Translations under genes and position numbers: made by a program
The notes under the pieces: generated by a model
Told to the model about the DNA's origin: nothing
What the model saw: the letters and a program-made list of their open reading frames with translations, nothing else
Databases searched by the model: none
DNA from: Xenoacremonium recifei
Lineage: Eukaryota; Ascomycota; Sordariomycetes; Hypocreales; Nectriaceae
Assembly: GCA_012184525.1 (NCBI GenBank)
Contig: WOFQ01000021.1
Coordinates: 1 to 64,000 of the forward strand
DNA: 64,000 nt
Direction: 5' to 3'
Shown: piece by piece, positions 56,775-64,000 of the stretch
Layout: each line of letters begins with the position of its first letter
How positions within the stretch are numbered: the first letter of the stretch is position 1

Positions 56775-59195
56775 ATGGCCAACGTCAACGACCCGTCCAG
56801 CTTCACCTCGTCCGACCAGATCTTCGCGACCAACCACACCCTCCCGCAGATCCGCGCCATACACAAAGCCCTCCATGTCCAGGTCGAGGAGAAGCGCAAT
56901 CGTCTGCGGACGCAGGTTGGCGGCTCGTATCGCGAGCTGCTCGGCACCGCTGACACGATTGTCCGCATGCGAGGCGACAACGATGTCGTGCAAGACCTGC
57001 TAGGGCGGATGGGCGGGCGCTGCGGTAGAGCCGTCGTGGGCGCCAAGGCCTCAGGGCTTGCGAAATTCGAGTCCAAGCAGGACAAGGCGGAGGCTGCCGT
57101 GGCGGCGAAGCTGAGGCTGTTGGACGCCAGCGTACTCGTGGTTGGGAGGATACTGAAGGGGGGTGCTGGGCTGGACGAGGGCCTGGGAAAGGGAGAGAGG
57201 CTGGTGCTGGCAACAAAAGTCTTGGTTCTGGGGAAGCTCTTGATCAAGAATCTGGCCGAAGACGAGGTTGGAGAAGCCCACCAACCCGCCATCGAGACCG
57301 CCGATGCAGCGCTAGGCACGCTTCGCCAAAGACTTCGGAAGAGTGTGGAAAAGGTCCTCAAGAGACCCAGTGAGGACACAGACCGGGAGAATATTCTCAA
57401 AGCCCTCTGCGCCTACAGTCTGGTCACCAGCTCCGGAGCCCGCGACATGCTGCGACACTTTCTACGCATCCGAGGCGAGGCGATTGCGCTGGCATTTGAC
57501 GTCGGCGAGAACGAGCGTGAAAGGAGTGCCGATAGTCTTGTCCGTGGCCTCAAGCTCTACACCAGAACCATCCTCGATGTGCAGGCGCTTGTCCCTGCAA
57601 AGCTCTCCTTGGCTCTATCGGGCCTCAAGGGCCGTCCCTTATTTGCAGATCCAGCCTTGAAATCGCTAGAGGGCCTGCGTCTCGACATCTACGAGCGTTG
57701 GTGTGGCGAGGAGATTCAATACTTCACCCCCTTCATCCGACATGACGACCTTGACGGTAAGCATGCCAAGGAAATGCTCATGGACTGGTTGAGGAAGCAG
57801 ACCAAGGTTTTGTTGGACGGTTTGAATAAGACCCTCGAGCAAATGACCGAGTTCAAGGCCATCATGGATCTCCGGACGACGGTGTTGCAACTCTGGATCC
57901 GGGATGGAGGCAAGGCAAGGGGCATTGACCCGTCGGATATGCAGGATGACTTGCGAGAGGCCATCAATTCACGTATGCTGGCTGTCCTGAATATCAAGGT
58001 TGGCAAGCTCCGTCTCGTTGGATCTGAGATATCTGGCACTCTGGCTAGATGGAAAGATGGTATCACAGACGACCATCTGAGTCTTTGGAGCGATGAAGGT
58101 TACAACGAAGCACTTTCGCAAGGCGCTGGCCCATTTGTGCAAGAGGTGGTCACTCGGTTATACGGTCGAAATGATGCAGCTTCAAAAGCAGTGCATAGCT
58201 ACAAATCGTGGTATCACGTTATCGACGATGTGAAGGAGGTGGTTGAGTCGCTGAGAAAGCAACGGTGGGATAACGACTACGACGAAATCGAGGACGAAGA
58301 GACGATTGAGATGAGACAGCAGTTGCTAAGCAGAGACGATCCAAAGGTGTTGCAACAGCGACTAGACACGACCCTTGACAAGTCATTCGAGGAGCTGGAG
58401 CAGCAAATACAGGAGCTCTGGGAGGATCGGGCACCCGCGTCCAACAGCAACAGGATAGCCATATACCTGGTGCGCGTGATAAGAGACATCCGACACCAAC
58501 TGCCCGATCGGCCCGCGATCAAGGACTTCGGCCTCGCTTTGGTGCCCGCACTTCACAGCAAGATCGCCATTGCAACGACAGCTCAGGCTTTGGATGACTT
58601 CTCCAAGTCCGAGTTGACACAACGGACAGTTCCAGGCCGTGCCCTCTGGGAAGGAGAGCCTCCTCTGCCAAACCAGCCGTCTCCCGAGGTGTTCCAATTC
58701 CTGCGAACGCTATCCCTAACTATGACCGATGTCGGGGTCGATTTATGGACTTCAGCCGCAATGGCAAAGGTGAAGCAGCATCTAAGCAAGCAGCTGTGCG
58801 AGAAATGGCTGGAGACCATGGCCGAGGTGCTAGCGGAGGCGGAGAGTGAGAAACCCGGACAGGAGACCGAGGAGAAGGACAAAGAGAGTGAAGAAGACGA
58901 CAAGGAGGAGACCAAAAAGGAGGAGGAAGCAAAAGAAGAGAATGATGAGACTCCCACGGCAGCCCTCACACCACAAGAGATGGCGGATTTGTTCACCCAG
59001 TGGCTCTTCGATATTGCCTATCTACGCAATTGCATCGGAACTCCTGTCGAGGGCACGCGCGATGAATTCAAGGGTCTGGAGGAGATGATATACGAGCGAA
59101 CAAAGCTCGAAAGCGGCCCAGCGCGGCAACGCATCATCAAGCTATCGCATGACTACTGGAATCGCACGAGCCTCCTATTCGGCCTGCTAGCATAG
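56775..59195 (+). CDS. COG1: Conserved oligomeric Golgi complex subunit 1
   Basis: A single exon of 806 residues. The N-terminus carries the Vps51/COG1-type motif: TLPQIRAIHKALH, then the diagnostic LRTQVGGSYRELLGTADTIVRM and LLGRMGGRCG. The remainder is helical, with a charged low-complexity segment (about 690-730, KDKESEEDDKEETKKEEE) and a conserved C-terminal region (ADLFTQWLFDIAYLRNCI, ending HDYWNRTSLLFGLLA). COG1 belongs to lobe A of the COG tether, which captures retrograde vesicles at the Golgi and so maintains glycosyltransferases. The start ATG follows CCAAAATGG. The length is normal for filamentous fungi. Confidence 0.92.
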   Translation: MANVNDPSSFTSSDQIFATNHTLPQIRAIHKALHVQVEEKRNRLRTQVGGSYRELLGTADTIVRMRGDNDVVQDLLGRMGGRCGRAVVGAKASGLAKFESKQDKAEAAVAAKLRLLDASVLVVGRILKGGAGLDEGLGKGERLVLATKVLVLGKLLIKNLAEDEVGEAHQPAIETADAALGTLRQRLRKSVEKVLKRPSEDTDRENILKALCAYSLVTSSGARDMLRHFLRIRGEAIALAFDVGENERERSADSLVRGLKLYTRTILDVQALVPAKLSLALSGLKGRPLFADPALKSLEGLRLDIYERWCGEEIQYFTPFIRHDDLDGKHAKEMLMDWLRKQTKVLLDGLNKTLEQMTEFKAIMDLRTTVLQLWIRDGGKARGIDPSDMQDDLREAINSRMLAVLNIKVGKLRLVGSEISGTLARWKDGITDDHLSLWSDEGYNEALSQGAGPFVQEVVTRLYGRNDAASKAVHSYKSWYHVIDDVKEVVESLRKQRWDNDYDEIEDEETIEMRQQLLSRDDPKVLQQRLDTTLDKSFEELEQQIQELWEDRAPASNSNRIAIYLVRVIRDIRHQLPDRPAIKDFGLALVPALHSKIAIATTAQALDDFSKSELTQRTVPGRALWEGEPPLPNQPSPEVFQFLRTLSLTMTDVGVDLWTSAAMAKVKQHLSKQLCEKWLETMAEVLAEAESEKPGQETEEKDKESEEDDKEETKKEEEAKEENDETPTAALTPQEMADLFTQWLFDIAYLRNCIGTPVEGTRDEFKGLEEMIYERTKLESGPARQRIIKLSHDYWNRTSLLFGLLA

Positions 59196-59327
59196 GTGGT
59201 CCAAAATTGTATAATACGCAGCGCCGACTAATGGTAGACGGCGGCAATCATCGTACAAATAACATAAAGCTTCTAGCTTCTTTAACCATGCCTTCTCGTG
59301 TCTTTACTTCAGTCTTTCCTCTGTCTA

Positions 59328-60194
59328 TTACAGCTTATGCCGCTTAGCACCGGTCGCAATCTTCCGGAACTCCTCCTGCGGCACGCCTTTCATGAATCGT
59401 TCCAAGCCCGCAAACACCTCACTAACGTTCTGCACATCCACCACATCATTGTCCGGCCGTCGAATCAGCCGCTTGATGCCTGTCAAGCTCTCCCCAATAA
59501 GGTGCTCGCCGAGCCGTTCCTCAACCTCCTTCATCACCAAGCCATGAAACTTGGCATCCTCGCCCTTGGCCACCTCAAAAATGGCATTCACGAAACCGCA
59601 GGCAGCCAGCTCCGGCGCGGTGATGCGCTTGCTCATGATGAGAGCCTCGTTGGCGCGCGCGGGGCCCAGGCGGTTCACGAGCGCGCGGCTGGTGCCGCCT
59701 TCGGCGACGAGGCCCAGCGATGAGAAGGGCGTGAGCAGGAACGTGCTGGGCGTGCAGTAGATGAAGTCAGCGAAGGACACGATGGCCGCGGAGAGGCCAA
59801 TCACCGGGCCGTTGAGCCCGACGACTAGGATCTTGGGGTGCTTGGCGAAGACGTTGGTGATGTACAGGTTGAGTGAGACGAAGAACTGCAGCCAGTGGCG
59901 ATGCATGCCAGGGCCTTCGGAGGGTGCATCCTTGGCGAGAGAGACATCTGCGCCGCTGGATATCGTTAGAACAGACTACATCAAAAGCCAAGATGCGCGC
60001 ACTTACGCGGAGAAGTACCGCCCCTTGGCCAGCAGTACCGTCACAAAGACCTCGTCATGCGTCTCAATCTCCTGCATCTTCCGCGCAAGGTCATAGTACT
60101 GCTCCTGCGACATCGAGTTGAGCTTCTTGTCATTGTCGATGGTGAGCACGGCATAGCGCCCGCGGAACTCGAGCGAGATGACGGATTCAGCCAT
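59328..60194 (-). CDS. Peroxisomal enoyl-CoA isomerase/hydratase family enzyme (ECI1-like)
   Basis: Two exons (60194-60007 and 59955-59328; 51-nt intron) give 271 residues of the crotonase fold. The first oxyanion-hole motif FSAGADVSL spans the splice junction; the second is NGPVIGLSAAIVSFADFIY. The catalytic Glu of the isomerase type lies at about 148 in GLVAEGGTSRALVNRLG, matching yeast Eci1 rather than the two-Glu hydratases. The protein ends KRHKL, a plausible PTS1 peroxisomal signal. The likely job is shifting delta-3 double bonds to delta-2 so that unsaturated fatty acids can enter beta-oxidation. The fold is certain; isomerase rather than hydratase is inferred from the Glu position. 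Confidence 0.9.
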
Positions 60195-60782
60195 GGTGAT
60201 GAAGTGTCGCAGAAACAAACAAAAAGACAATGATGATGGAAGATCACAGATGAGGAAGGCAGTTTTGATGAGTGAGAGTGGCAGATGAGATAAGATGCGA
60301 CTCAAGAAGTCGCTTACAAGGAGGTGCCTTCCCTGCTTCCCCAGCTTCCCCACACTCGGCCCCGAGATGCCTCGGCCTGGTCGGTTGCGGGACGGGATGC
60401 GGCGCCGGGCGAATCGGGGAGGATGGCCGTCTGGATTGGCCCTAATGAATCAGCCGTTGCTGACTCGACACGGTGCTTTCACAGGAAACATTGGATTTAG
60501 GTACATAGTCTCCCTTATAGGTAGTCATGAGCAGTCTATTCAGCGCGTCAATGGCCCAGCAGACTCATCTATACTATAACCGCCATGCTTTAGGAGGTAC
60601 CTACGTACTGAGGCCGTCGCATCGTCAAAACGCAACATATATGCCTCTCCCTCCCCTCTTGAAACACGTGAACCAAAACACAATGCTTTTCAAATGCTGC
60701 GCCTGGACTCCTCTACCGTCAAATGCAACCATCCTCACCTCCCCTCGTACGCAACGTGACTGCGATTCTCCCACCGGCGACG
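60195..60782. other. Intergenic spacer
   Basis: Promoter of the isomerase and the 3' flank of RPA49. No gene is seen. Confidence 0.4.
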
Positions 60783-62244
60783 CTATCGCCGCGGCGCAAT
60801 GTGTCGCTGCTTGGGGAAGTCGAGCGGCAGGGCCAGCCGCGCGAGCGTAACCTTAGTCTTCAGCTCAGCATTCGTGACCTGCCGCACCCGCGCGCCAATC
60901 TCGTGGAAGTACTGGTTCACCGTCTTCTGGTCCAGCTTCAGGTCGTCGCGCAGGTTCTGCGTGTCCACCTCGAAGTTATCGATGATGCATGCGAACGCGC
61001 AGCAGTGCGTCATGAGCAGGTCGATGTGGAATTTGCGCATCTGGCCGGCGTCGGAGAACTTGCGCCGGATGTTCTCGATGACGGCCTCGGGGGCTGGCGA
61101 GAGCAGTTCGCGCAGCTTTTCGCGGGATGGGAGTTGACGAGTGCCGCGCACCTTGCCCGGCTTGGTGTTGAGATAGAACATGAGGACGAAGAGGAAGTAT
61201 CGTAGCACGCGGAGGCGAGTCACGGCATCGTTGTTGGAAGCCAGGTTCTTAACCCGCGCAGCAACAAATCGCGACGGGACCGCAATGTTCTCGCCATGCT
61301 GCACCTTCTCCTGCCACTCTCGGATTGGCACCAGGTTGAGGATGTCGGCTCCGATGATTCTCTTCGGGTCGTAAACATCCTGTATCTCTTCCGCATCCAA
61401 GTTGGGCATGGGCACAGGCTTGGCATCGTCCACCACTGCTTGAAGTTCTTCCCTGGTCGCCATGGTAGCCGTAATTTGTCCTACGGAGTTGAGCACAGCT
61501 TTTCCAGCCGCATCAATTACTACCGGCGGGGTGTCGTCGCCAGCCTTCTTCATCGGTGTGATCGCGTTCAGGACATTCTCCTGGATGGCCTTCTTCGCCT
61601 TCTTCGTACCGAAAGTCTGTCCCAGATCCGTCCGGAGCTCCAGCATCGTCTGAAAACTTGTCAGCTGTGGACTCTGTGTGCCAATTCTTATGTGACCAAC
61701 CTGCTTGGCAGTGCGCTCGCCCATGGCGGCTTCCGAAGCCTGCTTCGCGCGCACCGTTCCCCGGATGACCATCTTCTTTGCCTCTACCACCTGCAGCTGG
61801 CCCGTTTTCGGATCGTAGATACCAACGAAATGGTTCAGCGCCGGCTTCGTGCCTCGAGGTTCCTCAGCCTTGGCGGTATAGTCTAGACTTCGGTGTGCCG
61901 ATGAGTGGAGGAGAAAGTCCTTCTCGCCGGCGGACTTGGAGGCTTTCTTCGATTTCCTCGCTTCGTTTTTAGGCGCATAAGAGTTGAAAGTCATATTACT
62001 CGGTAAATGCAATCCCGAAGTCGTTGCTATTTCGGCCCATTCGTCAGCAATTGGATCTCAAGACGGGGGCAATCAAGCATGCTGTCTCACCTATGACCGG
62101 TGGACAGAACTTCGGCTGGAGAAGCCCCGTGATTTTGACGGGCATGTCGCCGGGTTTTGAAGACGCATCAAAAGCGACCTTCTTCTTGGACTTGACGGAG
62201 GAGTCGCCATCCCGCTTGCGCTTCTTGACGCTTGGTTCGGCCAT
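60783..62244 (-). CDS. RPA49: RNA polymerase I subunit A49
   Basis: Three exons (62244-62091, 62026-61701, 61649-60783) give 448 residues. The basic N-terminus (KKRKRDGDSSVKSKKK) leads into the dimerisation domain that pairs with A34.5 (LHLPSNMTFNSYAPKNE, HFVGIYDPKTGQLQVVEAKK). The middle contains LGQTFGTKKAKKAIQENV, a family hallmark. The C-terminal tandem winged-helix region includes RRKFSDAGQMRKFHIDLLMTHCCAF and VDTQNLRDDLKLD. The A49/A34.5 module acts like TFIIF/TFIIE in rDNA transcription in the nucleolus. Intron 2 (51 nt, GTTGGT...TTTCAG) is in frame and stop-free; keeping it would insert 17 residues just before the LELRTDLG segment. Confidence 0.94.
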
Positions 62245-63107
62245 GGTGAACGCCTGTTTGGGTGTCTGCCCTCACGATCAAGCCGATGCGGGATGCTGCC
62301 GATACTGCCCAAATTTTTTTTAGACTCCAATGGGCAGAATCGAGGAGCAGCCCATCGTTTAGCCGGGCGGTGAAGGAAGCGGGAACAGCCCCGCCACACA
62401 TAGCTCACCTGCCCTGAGCCACAGTGGCTGAGGAACGTCACTGCCGATTTTCGCACAGTCGCACGACAATTGCAAGACACATGGGGCCATGGGGCCACCA
62501 ATGGATGAGGTTTTTGGCATCAAAATATCCCGATAATTCGAGACCAATTGACCCTGAGAATGCGCTCGGGAGCTTCAGAAGCAATCACTCAAGCTCGATG
62601 CATACTCGCAAGCTGGACTAGTTGGAACAAGGAGCTGCTCATCAGGGCAAGGCGCACTTGGCTTAGCTCCAATATCATGCTTGCGTATAACGTCACGAGG
62701 GCGCGCACAGTCACTCCATAGAACAATACGTTGAGGCAGACGCTGCGTCCAATTTTGTCATTTTGTCACGAGACGTGCAATTCCAGATCGGCATGCGCCG
62801 TCATAGCAGCGTGCCCCTTAGATCGGCTGTCTGCGATCCTAAAAACCCGTCCTTTTTCCCGACCGTCCAAATTGCCCAGTCCATCTCTCATGACATCCCT
62901 CGTGACGGTGAAGATCCGATTGTGTGTGCGGGGTTCAGCCACCATAACGTAGATCCCAAAGTCAAATCCAGCCACATAACTCGTTGCGGGAGATACGAAG
63001 GGCGAAACAGGACCGAGAGCCCAGCATCGGCTTCAGCGTTATCGTGCAGGCGTGTGAAGTCGTAACATCATGGAAGATGTGTCAAGTCAGGTAGAGGTGC
63101 GTGTTGT
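62245..63107. other. Intergenic region
   Basis: RPA49 promoter and the 3' flank of RPL41. Short frames here lack motifs. Confidence 0.4.
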
Positions 63108-63241
63108 TTATTTGCTGCGGCAGGTTAGCCAAGACTGCGCTCTCATCTCTTGGACTAAAGCGAAACTTACGATCGAGCTCGCATCTTTCTTCTCTTGCGC
63201 TTGAGGCGGCGAACCCGCTTCTTTCTCCATTTGGCTCTCAT
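63108..63241 (-). CDS. RPL41: Ribosomal protein eL41, 25 residues
   Basis: Two exons (63241-63171 and 63114-63108) separated by a 56-nt intron (GTAAGT...CCGCAG) encode 25 residues. The peptide begins MRAKWRKKRVRRLKRKRR and ends KMRARSK, almost invariant in eukaryotes. The last three residues and the stop depend on splicing: TC plus C gives Ser, then AAA TAA. eL41 is a single basic helix at the interface of the two ribosomal subunits, near the decoding centre. A further intron in the 5' leader is likely at 63389-63255 (GTAAGT...CCACAG), ending 13 bases before the start codon, as is common for ribosomal protein genes. At this size the gene is easily missed. Confidence 0.95.
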
Positions 63242-63254
63242 CTTGAACGATTGA

Positions 63255-63389
63255 CTGTGGTCTGGTCAGTGGCGCGTCCAACGGCGGCGGCGAGGCGCAG
63301 GGGGAAAGCAGGCAGCATGATGCCGATAGAGATACCAGCAAACACCTCCAACTACTTTTCCCCTAGTACGCGCAGGGGGGACAACTTAC
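63255..63389 (-). other. Probable 5'-leader intron of RPL41
   Basis: A GTAAGTTG donor at 63389 and a GACCACAG acceptor at 63255 flank 135 nt just upstream of the RPL41 start. It is inferred from splice motifs and from the habit of ribosomal protein genes. Confidence 0.55.
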
Positions 63390-63852
63390 TGGTTCGTGGA
63401 TGAGAATCGTTGTTGGATAAGGAACAAACCGTAGAATGAGGCGGGGAGATTTGTAGAGCTTAAGCTGGGTCGTGCTAGGGCACAAACCCCTCCAGGTGCA
63501 CGTGACACATGACGCGGGTTTTGCGTGTGCCCATTGGCGCAAGCCGCAAGCGTATACAGTGCTAGGTTTATATACTGTGCTTAAGTACTGTCTGCACCTT
63601 CCGTGTAAGTGGAAGCTTCAACCATGGAAGGAGCGATCGAGCGTCAGGCAGGCAGTTGTTGGATTTCTAGATGGAGGGGAAGAGGAAGGGCCTTCTTGAA
63701 ACATCATCATCTCTTCTTAAATACCTACAAGTATTTTCAAGAAGCATTTTTTACCTGTTGAATTTCCATCGCCAGTAGCTTCACCCGTCTCCCAGTGACT
63801 GCCTACCCGGGAGCCTCGAATTCTGTCGTCCGACTTCGCTATCCAGCACCCA
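63390..63852. other. Intergenic region with a short imperfect inverted repeat
   Basis: RPL41 promoter side and probably the promoter of a gene starting near 63853. An imperfect inverted repeat, CTTCTTAAATAC and GTATTTTCAAGAAG, lies at 63713-63744. Confidence 0.35.
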
Positions 63853-63999
63853 ATGGAACCAGAAGGGGCGGATGATGCCAAACCATCCCAGGATTCATGG
63901 GATGAAAGTCCGGCCGCGTACCTCCATTTAATTGACAGCCGCAGTGTGAATCAGTCGCAGCGTGGGTCGCCATTGGCCTCCATCAATGTTGTAATTTGA
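63853..63999 (+). CDS. Possible first exon of a gene leaving the window
   Basis: An ATG at 63853 opens 48 codons to a TGA at 63997-63999. It starts MEPEGADDAKPSQDSWDESP and includes AAYLHLIDSRSVNQSQRGSP, a composition like fungal regulatory proteins. A GT that could be a donor (GTTGTA) occurs just before the stop, so the frame may continue in an exon beyond the window. It has no recognisable domain and could be chance. Confidence 0.3.
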   Translation: MEPEGADDAKPSQDSWDESPAAYLHLIDSRSVNQSQRGSPLASINVVI

Positions 64000-64000
64000 G

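Overview
The window is nuclear DNA of a filamentous ascomycete, most likely a Sordariomycete. The reasons are dense genes with 45-115 nt introns (GTRNGT donors, CTRAC branch sites, YAG acceptors), a three-domain trpC (amidotransferase, IGPS, PRAI), a 353-residue class I G-alpha that reads like Neurospora GNA-1, and fungal-only families (DUF7580-like, DUF7702-like, ankyrin/C2H2 proteins). I cannot place it to genus. There are no operons, no CRISPR arrays, no rRNA and no convincing tRNA.

Layout. 1-7039 is gene-poor. 7040-7581 is a small unknown gene (+). 8542-11337 is CDC48 (-). 12191-13442 holds a broken fragment and a small unknown gene, both (-). 14635-15674 is KTI12 (-). 15.7-17.7 kb is non-coding with four imperfect direct repeats. 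17706-18491 is a seven-helix membrane protein (+). 19182-20088 is a DUF1771-Smr protein ending in a CaaX box (-). 20.1-26.8 kb is gene-poor and leads into the long pyrimidine-rich leader of the G-alpha gene (26781-28050, +). 28907-30826 (-) and 31377-35087 (+) are a divergent pair of fungal innate-immunity/incompatibility-like proteins. 35252-37312 is an amidase (-).

From 38.2 kb the window is a dense housekeeping block: CDC123 (-), CWC21 (+), USE1 (+), a BRCT-WGR gene with an in-frame stop ahead of a repeat-rich tail (-), trpC (-), NUP188 (+), TIM9 (-), a histidine-phosphatase-fold pseudoenzyme (-), COG1 (+), a peroxisomal enoyl-CoA isomerase (-), RPA49 (-) and the 25-codon ribosomal gene RPL41 (-). 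A possible gene start lies at the right edge.

The genes mostly do unrelated core jobs: protein extraction, tRNA wobble modification, translation initiation, splicing, ER and Golgi tethering, nuclear pore, mitochondrial import, Pol I transcription and tryptophan synthesis. They are not a biosynthetic cluster. The most unusual items are the BRCT-WGR gene with its still-open repeat tail, the phosphatase-fold protein that has lost both catalytic histidines, and the DUF7580-like protein (helical N-terminus plus pseudokinase-like C-terminus, recalling MLKL) divergent from an ankyrin/C2H2 protein. Splice sites were inferred by eye from motifs and reading frame; no alignment or transcript data were available.
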